64,000 bases of DNA from an uncultured Pseudomonadota bacterium (GCA_949295085.1 CASFJS010000002.1:1-64000), one strand, 5' to 3'; shown: positions 18,938 to 27,749, counted from the first letter of the stretch. The notes: generated from the letters alone by a model not told the origin. Numbers and translations are program-made.

Positions 18938-20065
18938 TTATTTCAACCTGTCCGGATTAAGCCCTTCGAGCTCTTTGATAACAAACAAACCGTCTTTGCG
19001 CACCAAAATATCGTCAAACCAAATCTCGCCGCCGCCGTGCGCCTTGTCCTGAATCAGCACCAAATCCCAATGCATGCTGGAACGATTCCCGTTAAACGTA
19101 ATATCATCATACGAATTGCCGATAGCCATATGCAGCGAACAGGCAATTTTTTCATCAAACAAAATATCCATCATTTCCTTGCGGATATACGGATTAACGC
19201 CGAGGGCAAATTCTCCCGTATAGCGCGCGCCGGCGTCAACATCCAGTTGTTTTTGCAATTTGTCGTTATTGGCGCGGGAAGACGCTTTAATGATTTTACC
19301 GTTCTTAAACTCCAGACAAACATTGGAATAAAACACGCCGCCGTAAACCGTATCGGTATTAAACCGAATCTTTCCGTTAAGAGATTCTCTGACCGGAGCG
19401 GTATAGACCTCACCGTCGGGAATATTCATGGCTCCGTCGCAAACCACCGCTTTGAGCCCCTTAATCGAAAAGCTCAAATCGGTTTCCGGCCCTTTGATAC
19501 GCACTTTATCGGTCTTGTCCATCAGTTTTTTCAACGGCACCATAGCCTTACCCATCTTCCGATAATCCACCAGACAGGCCTCAAAGAAAAAATCCTCCAA
19601 TGCTGCCCGCGACATCTTTGATACCGCCGCCATGGTGTCGTTCGGATAGCGCATGATACACCAGCGCGTTTTGGCGATTCGCCGGTCAAAATGCACCTTA
19701 TTGTAATAAATGTTGTTATAAAGTTTCATTTTCGCAGCCGGAACATCCGCCAAAGCAAACAAATCATCATAACCGCGCACCGCCACATAGCAATCCATTT
19801 CATCCATCAGCGCCGCATGCCACTTGGCGTATTGTTCAATCTGTTCGGCCGACGCCGTCATAATCAAATTTTTAACAAAAGCATTGTCATTATAAAAATA
19901 AAACGGCGTTGCCCCAAGTTTTACGGCGATTCGGATAAATTCTTCAAACAGTTCCTTTGTCGATTCGCTAAAAGCCTCAATATAAATTTTTTCACCTTTT
20001 TTAAGTTTGACGGAATTTTTCAAAACGCTTTCCGCCAATTTGGTAATTCTCTCATCTTTTCTCAT
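18938..20065 (-). CDS. M29 family metallo-aminopeptidase
   Basis: Removes N-terminal amino acids from peptides in the cytoplasm, using two metal ions. The 375 residues fit the M29 (AmpS/PepS/aminopeptidase T) family: an N-terminal alpha/beta region (VKLKKGEKIYIEA, KLGATPFYFYND) and a C-terminal catalytic part with DGAMNIPDGEVYTAPV, GEFALGVNP, the helix leading to CSLHMAIG and SSMHWDLVLIQ, which carry the expected Glu, His and Asp ligands. It begins 1 base behind pepA and is therefore in one operon with it. Confidence 0.9.
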   Translation of the reverse strand: MRKDERITKLAESVLKNSVKLKKGEKIYIEAFSESTKELFEEFIRIAVKLGATPFYFYNDNAFVKNLIMTASAEQIEQYAKWHAALMDEMDCYVAVRGYDDLFALADVPAAKMKLYNNIYYNKVHFDRRIAKTRWCIMRYPNDTMAAVSKMSRAALEDFFFEACLVDYRKMGKAMVPLKKLMDKTDKVRIKGPETDLSFSIKGLKAVVCDGAMNIPDGEVYTAPVRESLNGKIRFNTDTVYGGVFYSNVCLEFKNGKIIKASSRANNDKLQKQLDVDAGARYTGEFALGVNPYIRKEMMDILFDEKIACSLHMAIGNSYDDITFNGNRSSMHWDLVLIQDKAHGGGEIWFDDILVRKDGLFVIKELEGLNPDRLK

Positions 20066-20066
20066 C

Positions 20067-21482
20067 TCACAATTCCTTAATCAATTCATCAAGCAACCGC
20101 ACGCCAAACCCGGAAGCCAAACCGGTTTTGGCGCGTCTGACACCGCTGATATCAATATGTGCCCACCTGACACCCTTTTCAATAAACCGGTTTAAAAACG
20201 CCGCCGAAGCAATAAGACCTTTACCGTCCGCCTCCAGATTACGCATATCAGCCACCGGCGATAAAAGCATCTGTTCGTAGCGCCGGTCCAAAGGCATTCG
20301 CCACAGACTTTCGCCGCTCTTTTCGCCGGCCGCCAGGAGCTGTTTAGCCAGCTTGTCGTCATTGGCAAACAATCCGGCATAAAAACTCCCGAAAGTACTT
20401 TTAAGCGACCCGAACGTCGCCATATCAACAATCTTTTTAACCGGATAATTTTTTTGCAAATAGGCCAGACAATCCGCCACAACCAGACGCCCCTCGGCAT
20501 CAGAATTGATAATTTCCACCGTTTTACCGCTAAACGACGTATAAATATCGCCGATTTTCATCGCTGCCGGCCCCGGCATATTTTCCGCCAGCCCGACCAC
20601 GGCAATCAGATTTTTGCGCACTCTCTGCAAAGCGGCCGCTTTCATGGCGGCCACCACTGCCGCCGCACCGCTCATATCCATTTTCATCTCAAGCATACCG
20701 TTGCTGTTTTTAAGACTTATTCCGCCGGCGTCAAAACAAATCCCCTTGCCGACCAAACCCAGATCATACGTTTTCTGTTGCCGCCTGCCTCGCCAGGATA
20801 CAACGACCACCCGCGGCGCCTCGGCCGCACCTTTGGCCACCGCTTCAACCAGGCCCAATCCTTTAAGATGCAGAGCTTTTTCATCCAAAACTTCAACATC
20901 AAGTCCCAGATATTCCAGTCGCTTGATATCAGCGGCAAACACCGCCGGTGTCAAATAACTTGCCGGCTCGTTACACAAATCTTTGGCATAGCGCAACACC
21001 GTTGCCACGGCCACACAGGGCTTAAAATCTTCTTTTGATTTTGCCTCGTCTTGCGCCTTAACGATAATCTGCTCCAATTTCGGAAAATCTTGCGCTGTTT
21101 TTTCGGTTTTATATTTGTCAAAACTGTATGACCCGATCAAAACACCAAAGGCCAACTGCCGGCCGATATTGTCACTTTCTGCCGCAATATAGGCTTTTTC
21201 ATCATGATACAAACAATTAAACAACTTGGAACCGACTCGTTGCAAAATCAGATCGTTTTCACCATCGCCGATTCCTGTCAGAACAATTTTGCTTCGTCCC
21301 CCGAACACCTCAAGCGTTGTCCCGAACTGGCCGGTAAAATCCGCCTGTTTAACCGCTTTTTTGACCAATTTGGCTTCTTCCTCGCTCAAACAATCCGCCC
21401 GCACCGCTTTATCGACAAACATCGGTATAACTTTAACCGTTCCGGCCGGCGCACTCCTACCGCTAAAAACGACCTCCAGCAT
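20067..21482 (-). CDS. pepA: Leucyl aminopeptidase (M17)
   Basis: Zinc/manganese aminopeptidase that completes peptide breakdown. At 471 residues it has normal length. The metal and catalytic motifs are present: VGKGICFDAGGISLK (variant of VGKGxTFDSGG), a Met/Lys/Asp segment MKMDMSGAAAV and the signature NSDAEGRLVVADCLAY, where Ser replaces the more usual Thr of NTDAEGRL. It is the first gene of a two-gene peptidase operon with the M29 enzyme, which suggests amino acids or peptides are a nutrient source. Confidence 0.93.
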   Translation of the reverse strand: MLEVVFSGRSAPAGTVKVIPMFVDKAVRADCLSEEEAKLVKKAVKQADFTGQFGTTLEVFGGRSKIVLTGIGDGENDLILQRVGSKLFNCLYHDEKAYIAAESDNIGRQLAFGVLIGSYSFDKYKTEKTAQDFPKLEQIIVKAQDEAKSKEDFKPCVAVATVLRYAKDLCNEPASYLTPAVFAADIKRLEYLGLDVEVLDEKALHLKGLGLVEAVAKGAAEAPRVVVVSWRGRRQQKTYDLGLVGKGICFDAGGISLKNSNGMLEMKMDMSGAAAVVAAMKAAALQRVRKNLIAVVGLAENMPGPAAMKIGDIYTSFSGKTVEIINSDAEGRLVVADCLAYLQKNYPVKKIVDMATFGSLKSTFGSFYAGLFANDDKLAKQLLAAGEKSGESLWRMPLDRRYEQMLLSPVADMRNLEADGKGLIASAAFLNRFIEKGVRWAHIDISGVRRAKTGLASGFGVRLLDELIKEL

Positions 21483-21641
21483 ATCCGTATCTCCCCCGAA
21501 AATTACCGTACCGTCCTCATATTAAAGCAGATTGGTTAACATAACACCAAAAAAAACTCGGAAAATGAATAAAAACATATAGACAAAAAAAGCTAATAAT
21601 GCTAATATTTAGACAAATATTTATCTGGATTGGAACAAGTT

Positions 21642-22709
21642 GTGAGCAAAACCAATAAAAAAACAAAAAAACTTTCCGCCCTTCGTCGTGAGGAAGAGGA
21701 AGTTGCCCGCCTTTTTGCGCACAAGCTTCATGCCCTTTTTCAAACCAACTATCGTGAATATAAAAAAAACAACTGCAAAAGCAAAGATACGGGCGGTGAG
21801 CGCAAATCCAACGCCAAAAAAGTCAAAAAAACCTCTTTTAAAAGCCTGCAAAATATTAAAAATGAAATCAAAATTCTCTTGGCTTTCTACGGTATCGGCA
21901 CCCCGCATTTAACACCTCCAAACCAACCCGACCTGTCCCGCGAACAGGTTTCTTTGATTGATATTGATTTTGAAGGACTCTATTTTCCGCCAAACAGCGA
22001 AGACCTTTCTGCCGGTTATCGTGCCCTCCGGGACGCCGCCGATAAATACGACCAACCGCGGCTTTACAAAATGTCAGACTATAATCTTAATGATATTCCC
22101 GTCTGGGCCGAGATGAAAAAATTTAACAGTTTCCGCCACATGTATCGACCAATCTGCGCACAACTGCTAAAAATAAACTATCCGCCCGAAAAACTCAACC
22201 GATTAAGCTACCTCGATATACTAGATACCATCAACCGCCATAACCGCGAACACCCCGAACATCGTATGTCCGGTCAGCGGACCCGTTTCTTAAAAATGTT
22301 CGCCACCTGTTATGGTGAAGAATTTTTGTTCAAAATGTCCCTGCTCGGCAAAGAAAAAATCGCCCGTGATTTTCTGACATATATTCACTATCTGGACAAA
22401 CCCGGACGCCAATGCCCCAAAGAAGTGCGCTATACCGCCAACCTGTTTAACGTTCACCATGTCAAAAACCGCAAACATGCCAATGAGCTTGATGATTATT
22501 CAACAATCAACAACTTTCCCAATTTATCTTTGTGTTTTACCTTTCCGCATCATAAAATTTTGCACACACCGGTTGAGATGGATTTGAATCCGAATATCAT
22601 ATTTTTTGGCAGTTTTGTACGTGATTTTCAAATTACCCGCAATCCCGAAAAAGAACGCCTCTATCAACAAGGCCTCATCAAAACACCCAACTTCAGGAAA
22701 GAACGCTGA
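21642..22709 (+). CDS. HNH-like nuclease domain protein
   Basis: A 355-residue protein with a Lys-rich N-terminus (about 1-65), a middle region without recognised domain and a C-terminal HNH-like segment: VHHVKNRK with His272-His273, Asn294 in NNFPNLSL, His303-His304 in FPHHK and His308. This His-His...Asn...His...His arrangement fits the beta-beta-alpha metal fold of HNH nucleases. There is no signal peptide and no secretion domain. The frame reaches a TTG at 21630, but GTG at 21642 has the better ribosome-binding site (GGAAC). The stop overlaps the next start by one base (TGATG). With the SUKH-like neighbour it may be a nuclease-immunity pair; a housekeeping role is also possible. Confidence 0.6.
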   Translation: MSKTNKKTKKLSALRREEEEVARLFAHKLHALFQTNYREYKKNNCKSKDTGGERKSNAKKVKKTSFKSLQNIKNEIKILLAFYGIGTPHLTPPNQPDLSREQVSLIDIDFEGLYFPPNSEDLSAGYRALRDAADKYDQPRLYKMSDYNLNDIPVWAEMKKFNSFRHMYRPICAQLLKINYPPEKLNRLSYLDILDTINRHNREHPEHRMSGQRTRFLKMFATCYGEEFLFKMSLLGKEKIARDFLTYIHYLDKPGRQCPKEVRYTANLFNVHHVKNRKHANELDDYSTINNFPNLSLCFTFPHHKILHTPVEMDLNPNIIFFGSFVRDFQITRNPEKERLYQQGLIKTPNFRKER

Positions 22710-23128
22710 TGCAAGAATCTTTGCAACATCAAATTAATCAACTCGACGACGCCGCCACCGGCACACCTCTGTCTGAGGCGGATATTACCCTGACCAAGCA
22801 GGAATTTGCCGCCGGCAATCTGCCGGAAATTCCCGAAGATGTTTGGAATTTTTTGCATATTTACAATGGTTTTTTATACGACGGCCGTTGTATCTTCGGC
22901 ATTGATAACGAACACCACTTTATTTACGACATTTTGGGTGAAAACCTGGCCGTCAATAATCCTCAACCGGACAATATTTTGCTGCTTGGCTCGACCGATA
23001 TGACTTATATTGCCTGGTTTCAAAGCGAAAAAAACTACGCCATAATTGACAAATCCTCTTTTATCGTGCTACATAAATTTAAGGATTTTGATGATGCCGT
23101 TAAATATATTTTGAAAATCGATGACTAA
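22709..23128 (+). CDS. SMI1/KNR4 (SUKH)/YrhA-like protein
   Basis: A 139-residue acidic protein. The stretch LPEIPEDVWNFLHIYNGF followed by YDGRCIFGID and, further on, ILLLGSTDMTYIAWF and FKDFDDAVKYIL matches the SUKH superfamily as seen in YrhA-type members. SUKH proteins are often immunity proteins against nuclease toxins, and this one is translated in overlap with an HNH-like gene. It also overlaps sua5 by 8 bases, so all three are one transcript. That the protein neutralises the HNH protein is inference. Confidence 0.65.
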   Translation: MQESLQHQINQLDDAATGTPLSEADITLTKQEFAAGNLPEIPEDVWNFLHIYNGFLYDGRCIFGIDNEHHFIYDILGENLAVNNPQPDNILLLGSTDMTYIAWFQSEKNYAIIDKSSFIVLHKFKDFDDAVKYILKIDD

Positions 23129-24068
23129 CATTTTTGACTGTTCACAAACCAATCTGCAACGCGCCGCCGATGTCATTAAACAAGGCGGACTGGTTGCCTT
23201 TCCGACCGAAACCGTTTACGGTCTTGGCGCCGATGTTTATAACGCCAAAGCCGTGGCCAATATTTTTGCCGCCAAAGGCCGCCCGGCTTTTAATCCGCTG
23301 ATTTCTCACATCGCCGAGCCGGACACTTTCTCAGAACTGGCCGAAACCGACGAACGTGCTTTGGCCTTAGCCAAACAGTTTTGGCCCGGCCCGCTGACCT
23401 TTGTTGTCAGGCGCAAGAATTTAAGCCCCGCACTTGATTTGGTTTGTGCCGGCCTGAAAACCATGACGATACGCATGCCCGATCACCCGATTGCACTTGC
23501 GCTCATCAAACGTGCCGGTGTACCGATCGCCGCGCCTTCGGCCAACCGTTCGCAAAGCATATCGCCGACCACCGCCCGCCACGTTTTCGAGAGTTTAGGC
23601 AACAAAGTTGATATGATTTTAGACGGCGGCGCCTGCACAGTCGGTGTTGAATCAACCATTATCGACCTGACCACGCCGCAAACCGTTATGCTGCGAGCCG
23701 GCGGTTTGGCTAAAGAAACACTTGAAGATTTTTTGGGCGAAAAAATTATCCTTTCACACGGCAATCCGGATATGCCGTCCTCTCCGGGACAAATGCTCAA
23801 GCACTATGCGCCGCAACTTCCCATGCGGATTAATGTCACGCCGGCAGAAAAAAGGCCGCAGGAATTTTATATCGGCTTCGGCTCTATGGACGGCAATCTC
23901 AACCTAAGCAAAAGCGGCGACCTCATCGAAGCCGCCGCCAATCTCTTTGCTTTTATGCATCTGGCCGAAGAACAAACCGAATACCCCGGCATTGCCATGG
24001 CACCGATTCCCGAAACCGGCCTGGGGCTGGCCATCAACGACCGCATTCGCCGCGCCTCATACCGATAG
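23121..24068 (+). CDS. sua5: L-threonylcarbamoyladenylate synthase (Sua5/TsaC family)
   Basis: Makes threonylcarbamoyl-AMP from threonine, bicarbonate and ATP for the t6A37 modification of ANN-decoding tRNAs. The N-terminal YrdC-like domain (about 1-195) shows the signature GGLVAFPTETVYGLGADV, KGRP and APSANRSQSISPTTARHV; the C-terminal Sua5 domain begins after SSPGQMLKHYAPQ. The 315-residue length fits Sua5 rather than the short TsaC. The start overlaps the SUKH-like gene by 8 bases, so expression depends on the HNH-SUKH transcript unless an internal promoter exists. Confidence 0.93.
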   Translation: MTNIFDCSQTNLQRAADVIKQGGLVAFPTETVYGLGADVYNAKAVANIFAAKGRPAFNPLISHIAEPDTFSELAETDERALALAKQFWPGPLTFVVRRKNLSPALDLVCAGLKTMTIRMPDHPIALALIKRAGVPIAAPSANRSQSISPTTARHVFESLGNKVDMILDGGACTVGVESTIIDLTTPQTVMLRAGGLAKETLEDFLGEKIILSHGNPDMPSSPGQMLKHYAPQLPMRINVTPAEKRPQEFYIGFGSMDGNLNLSKSGDLIEAAANLFAFMHLAEEQTEYPGIAMAPIPETGLGLAINDRIRRASYR

Positions 24069-24072
24069 TAAA

Positions 24073-24612
24073 TTATCTTCTTTCAACAAATATTGAATAA
24101 CTGTTGCGCGACATATAGTACTCGGCCAACTGTAAAACACCAAACATCACGGCATACAATCCCGTCACCGTCGAAATCGTTATCGCCCCGACCATCGGAT
24201 AAGCCAAAATAATCAGGCCGAAGATTAAGCCGATAATTCCCATAATTGCCGACCACCCCCACGGCAAACCGTATTTCTTAATCTCAAAAGCACCAATAAG
24301 CTGAACAACGCCAACCGTCAGACACCACAACGCCAGAATCACCGGCAAACTGGCCGCGGTTACCCCGAGATTAAACAACAAAATAAGCCCGACCAGCAAG
24401 TCCAGCACCCCGACTAATAAATACCATCCGGATCTGATACCGGCAAATGCCATGATATAAAATAAGCCGGCCAACATAAAACCAATGCCGATATATGCCG
24501 CCAAAGCCAACATTGTCCCGAACGGATTAAACCAGATAAAAAGCCCCAAAACCAACATCACGATGCCGGCGACCAAATTCCAGCGAGCATTTTTTAATTT
24601 GACTGCAAACAT
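24073..24612 (-). CDS. HdeD-like membrane protein (DUF308)
   Basis: A 179-residue inner-membrane protein with about six hydrophobic helices arranged in repeated pairs, including GIVMLVLGLFIWFNP, VGVLDLLVGLILLFN and GIIGLIFGLIILAYP. This internally repeated pattern is typical of the DUF308/HdeD acid-resistance family; the molecular role is unknown. The ATG at 24612 is chosen for its AGGAG and the more usual N-terminus, rather than an upstream start at 24648. It follows nhaA by 58 bases on the same strand, so joint expression in ion or acid stress is plausible. Confidence 0.8.
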   Translation of the reverse strand: MFAVKLKNARWNLVAGIVMLVLGLFIWFNPFGTMLALAAYIGIGFMLAGLFYIMAFAGIRSGWYLLVGVLDLLVGLILLFNLGVTAASLPVILALWCLTVGVVQLIGAFEIKKYGLPWGWSAIMGIIGLIFGLIILAYPMVGAITISTVTGLYAVMFGVLQLAEYYMSRNSYSIFVERR

Positions 24613-24670
24613 AGCTTTTTCTCCTTGATAACAACCTCTGAGAATCATATAGGCATTATCAGGATCAATT

Positions 24671-25870
24671 TCAAATGCGCATTTTATGTTTGGGCCGTGT
24701 CAGATGATGAATATGCTCGCCAAATCCGAAAATCAATATTCCCCATAAAGCCGACAACAGAGAACCGCACAAAATACCCAGCCGTATTTCTTCCTGCATG
24801 GCACCCGGCAGCGACAATTTACCGACAAACAAAGCCATCGTAAAGCCAATACCGGCAATCGTCGCCACACCATATAAATCAACCGGCCGCACTTCTTTCG
24901 GAAAATTGGCAATTCCGGCCCGGATTAACAGCCAGGTCGTTAAAAATATACCGATTTGTTTGCCGAAAAACAAACCGCAAATAATACCCAGCGTCAAAGT
25001 ATGGGTGAATGTTTCGCCGGTCACGTTTCCGAGATACAACCCTGCCGAGGCAAAAGCAAACACCGGCAAAATAACAATATCAACCCAGGGCTTAAGCTTA
25101 TGACTCAATCTTTCAAGCGGCGAATACTTTTTGATATTAACCCGCATCGGATAAGCCATTGCCACCACCACGCCGGCAATAGTGGTATGAATACCGCCGT
25201 TTAAAAAGCAATACCACAACCCGACACCGCAAATCAGATACGGCACAAAGCTCGTAACCTCCATTTTGTTTAAGAAATACAGAGCAAAACAAATTATTCC
25301 GGCATAACCGAGCAAATCGACCGAAACACCTTGATTATAAAACAAAGCGATAATGACAATGGCTCCGAGATCGTCAAAAATGGCAATCGCCAGCAAAAAT
25401 ATCTTAATTGCCTGCGGCACGGCGCGACCGACCAACATCAGCACACATATGGCAAACGCGATATCCGTTGCCGTCGGAATGGCCCAGCCGTTCATATACT
25501 GCGGAGCATGCCGGTTAAGCAAAGCATAAATAATCGCCGGACAAACAATTCCGCCCAAAGCAGCCAGTGCCGGCACCAAAATTTGCTTGCGTTCGGCCAA
25601 AAACCCCTCTTTCATCTCACGTTTAAGTTCAAAGCCGACCTGCAGAAAAAAGAACACCATCAACACATCGTTAATCCACCACTCCAACGGACGGGCAAAC
25701 TTTATATCGGCCACACCGACAAACAAACTGGTCTCAAAAAAATGAGCCACCGGCTCGCGCCAGGGACTATTGGCCAACAAAATTGAGGCCGTCATGGCTG
25801 CAATCATCAAAACACCGCTGCTCATATCATTGGCGGCAAATTTTTCAAACCATTCACGTATCCGCAACAT
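24671..25870 (-). CDS. nhaA: Na+/H+ antiporter NhaA
   Basis: Exports sodium in exchange for protons. The 399 residues, with ATG at 25870 behind AAGGA, span the usual twelve helices. The family landmarks are visible: NDVLMVFFFLQVGFELKRE, the unwound-helix motif IPTATDIAFAI with the sensing region, and AIAIFDDLGAIVIIALFY, which carries the two adjacent Asp residues of the ion-binding site. An upstream extension to 25897 is unlikely. It probably leads a two-gene unit with the HdeD-like gene. Confidence 0.96.
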   Translation of the reverse strand: MLRIREWFEKFAANDMSSGVLMIAAMTASILLANSPWREPVAHFFETSLFVGVADIKFARPLEWWINDVLMVFFFLQVGFELKREMKEGFLAERKQILVPALAALGGIVCPAIIYALLNRHAPQYMNGWAIPTATDIAFAICVLMLVGRAVPQAIKIFLLAIAIFDDLGAIVIIALFYNQGVSVDLLGYAGIICFALYFLNKMEVTSFVPYLICGVGLWYCFLNGGIHTTIAGVVVAMAYPMRVNIKKYSPLERLSHKLKPWVDIVILPVFAFASAGLYLGNVTGETFTHTLTLGIICGLFFGKQIGIFLTTWLLIRAGIANFPKEVRPVDLYGVATIAGIGFTMALFVGKLSLPGAMQEEIRLGILCGSLLSALWGILIFGFGEHIHHLTRPKHKMRI

Positions 25871-25931
25871 CTTTTTTCCTTCTTTAATACACGGCAAGGG
25901 CTATTTTAACCGCCGACCTCTTAAAATTTAA

Positions 25932-25959
25932 TAAAAAAAGCCGCCTTTTAAAGACGGCT
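25932..25959 (-). terminator. Terminator of the small-secreted-protein gene (stress module)
   Basis: AGCCGCC (25939-25945) pairs with GACGGCT (25953-25959, one G-T pair). On the minus strand the hairpin is followed by seven T. Confidence 0.8.
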
Positions 25960-25978
25960 CGCATTATCTGTGTAAAAC

Positions 25979-26293
25979 TCAGTCAATATAAATAATTTTT
26001 TCGGAAGCATGTTCAACACATTTCTGGATAATTTTGCCTGTTTTACGCGAAATAACGGTATAACACTCACCCTCCGGTTCAACCACATAAATTCGTGGCC
26101 GGGTATGATGTCGATGACCGTCATCCATCATTTCCCGTGCCAGCATGACCCCTGCCGTTGTTCCGATAACCCCGGCAGCAATATCCGCGGCATAATACCC
26201 GGCATCAAAATGGTGACGGCGATGATGCCAACCGGCAAAAGCCGACGTACCACACAGCAATGTAACCAGCAAAATCACAACAAAACGTTTCAT
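25979..26293 (-). CDS. Small exported protein with His-rich and glycine-zipper-like region
   Basis: A 104-residue product with a 20-residue signal peptide (KRFVVILLVTLLCGTSAFA), a His/Arg cluster (WHHRRHHF), a small-residue helix AADIAAGVIGTTAGVMLA and a mixed C-terminal domain with two Cys (GECYTVISRKTGKIIQKCVEH). The family is not recognised. A good ribosome-binding site (AAGGAG) precedes the ATG. It lies 25 bases behind the Spy-like gene and is likely the last gene of the ECF-sigma operon. The His-rich part could bind metal, which would suit that context. Confidence 0.75.
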   Translation of the reverse strand: MKRFVVILLVTLLCGTSAFAGWHHRRHHFDAGYYAADIAAGVIGTTAGVMLAREMMDDGHRHHTRPRIYVVEPEGECYTVISRKTGKIIQKCVEHASEKIIYID

Positions 26294-26318
26294 GCTTTTT
26301 CTCCTTAATTATCCGGAG

Positions 26319-26792
26319 CTATTCCGGCAGCTTATCCTCCAAAGCCGGCGGTGGCGGAAGCTCATCATCGGGCTCGGGCTTCGGCCCCGGACGATGATGT
26401 TTTCCGGGTTTTGGTCCTTTAGGCCCCGGGCGCATTCCCGGCCGCGGTTTCTTATGCTTTTTCATTTCATCAAAAGCCTTTTTTTGCTCCGGTGTCAAGA
26501 TTTTTTCAAATTCCTCCATGTTGGCTTTCCGCACTTCATCCATTTGTTTACGCAGTTCTTTTTGTTCTTCAATCAACGGTTTCATCTTGGCGCGACCATC
26601 CTCACGGATTTTATCGGCTTGCTCGCGCTGTTCTTCAGTCAGGTTAAGCTTGTCAGCCAAGGGTTTGCGCATTCTCATTTCGGCTTTCGGCCGCCCGGCT
26701 TCCGGCACCGGCGGCAAAGGTTCGGCATTGGCATTCAAAATACCGCCGCCAATAAAACTGACACCGACGGCAACTAACAACCATTTTTTCAT
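26319..26792 (-). CDS. Spy/CpxP-like periplasmic LTXXQ protein
   Basis: A 157-residue exported protein with a signal peptide ending ANA (about residue 23). The helical part carries two LTXXQ-type motifs, LTEEQ (51-55) and LTPEQ (99-103), as in the Spy/CpxP/ZraP/CnrX group of periplasmic chaperones and metal sensors. The C-terminal 45 residues are Pro/Gly/Lys/His-rich and probably disordered. The start codon directly follows the stop of the ECF sigma gene (TAAATG), so the two are translationally linked. It may be a sensor or an output of the sigma factor. Confidence 0.8.
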   Translation of the reverse strand: MKKWLLVAVGVSFIGGGILNANAEPLPPVPEAGRPKAEMRMRKPLADKLNLTEEQREQADKIREDGRAKMKPLIEEQKELRKQMDEVRKANMEEFEKILTPEQKKAFDEMKKHKKPRPGMRPGPKGPKPGKHHRPGPKPEPDDELPPPPALEDKLPE

Positions 26793-27290
26793 TTAATCTT
26801 CTCCTTGTAAAAATTTAAGTTTTTCCGCCAAAATTTTGCGAGCATTAAAGAGACGTGATTTTATGGTTCCTTCCGGCTCGCCGAGTTTTTTGGCTATTTG
26901 TTCAATTGTCAGGTCTTCAAATTCAAACAAAACAATCACTTTACGCATTTTGGCCGGCAAAGCGTCGACCGCTCGCAAAATAATTTTTTGTCTTTTTTTG
27001 GCATCGACAACACGTTCCTGTGACGGTGCCACCGAACGGCTGTTCAGCACTTCTTCATCGGTTATTTCGCTTTGTGCCTGTTTGTAACTGGCCGATTTGA
27101 AATAATCCCGACAAACATTCGCGGCAATTGTGGCAATCCAGGCGCCAAACCGGCCGCTTTCATCATATTTTGGCAGATTGCGCCAGGTTTTTATATAAAC
27201 TTCCTGTTCAATATCTTCATTATACGAACCGGTAATTTTTTTAATAACCGCGCGCACCAGGCCCTTGTTTTGTTCGATAATTTCTTTCAT
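26793..27290 (-). CDS. ECF-type RNA polymerase sigma factor
   Basis: A 165-residue alternative sigma factor. Region 2 spans about 10-75 (DIEQEVYIKTWRNLPKYDE, FGAWIATIAANVCRDYFK) and region 4 about 110-160 (ALPAKMRKVIVLFEFEDLTIEQIAKKLG, EGTIKSRLFNARK). The start ATG overlaps the stop of the small membrane protein by one base (TGATG), and the Spy-like gene follows without a gap. It probably drives its own operon, held inactive by the membrane protein. ECF group assignment cannot be made by eye. Confidence 0.93.
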   Translation of the reverse strand: MKEIIEQNKGLVRAVIKKITGSYNEDIEQEVYIKTWRNLPKYDESGRFGAWIATIAANVCRDYFKSASYKQAQSEITDEEVLNSRSVAPSQERVVDAKKRQKIILRAVDALPAKMRKVIVLFEFEDLTIEQIAKKLGEPEGTIKSRLFNARKILAEKLKFLQGED

Positions 27291-27541
27291 CAGCTCACCA
27301 AAAGCAAACCGTAATCATCCACCGGCAACCCCAAATTTTCAACATAAGTCTCACTTTCGGTTCCGGCATACCCCAAATCCCAGTAAACAAGACCTTCCGT
27401 CGACTGTTTCTGCGGCAAAAAGGCAATAACAAACATCGCACAAGTCAACATAACAACACCGGCCTTAATCCGGTTGTGACGTTTTTTTCGTGCCAGATAT
27501 AAAGGTTTGGCTTCTTTCAGCAATTCGGAAATATCTTGCAT
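27290..27541 (-). CDS. Small single-pass membrane protein, putative anti-sigma factor
   Basis: An 83-residue protein: a charged cytoplasmic N-terminus (about 1-26, with RKKRH), one transmembrane helix (about 27-43, AGVVMLTCAMFVIAFLP) and about 40 residues outside. The ATG at 27541 has a near-perfect AAGGAGG. It is the first gene of the ECF/Spy operon and is coupled to the sigma gene by a one-base overlap. This topology and position are those of small anti-sigma factors such as CnrY; sequence similarity was not checked, so the role is inferred. Confidence 0.7.
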   Translation of the reverse strand: MQDISELLKEAKPLYLARKKRHNRIKAGVVMLTCAMFVIAFLPQKQSTEGLVYWDLGYAGTESETYVENLGLPVDDYGLLLVS

Positions 27542-27621
27542 TGTTCCTCCTTTCATACTGCTTAAAACGATGGTAAGACAACAAAGGTTCATTTTTAATT
27601 AAAAAAAATTTTAAAATTACG

Positions 27622-27650
27622 ATTGCATTTTAAAATGAATTGATATATAC
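27622..27650 (+). promoter_or_regulatory. Probable tRNA-Gln promoter
   Basis: TTGCAT (27622-27627) and TATACA (27645-27650) are 17 bases apart and end 21 bases before the tRNA. Confidence 0.55.
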
Positions 27651-27671
27651 AGACACACGAAACATGCCTGT

Positions 27672-27745
27672 TGCGCTATCGTCTAATGGTAGGACAGCGG
27701 ACTCTGACTCCGTTAATCGTGGTTCGAATCCATGTAGCGCAGCCA
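27672..27745 (+). tRNA. tRNA-Gln (CTG anticodon)
   Basis: A complete cloverleaf: acceptor TGCGCTA/TAGCGCA, D-arm, anticodon loop CTCTGAC giving CTG, T-loop TTCGAAT and an encoded CCA. It closely resembles bacterial tRNA-Gln. A terminator follows directly. Confidence 0.95.
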
Positions 27746-27749
27746 ACAA

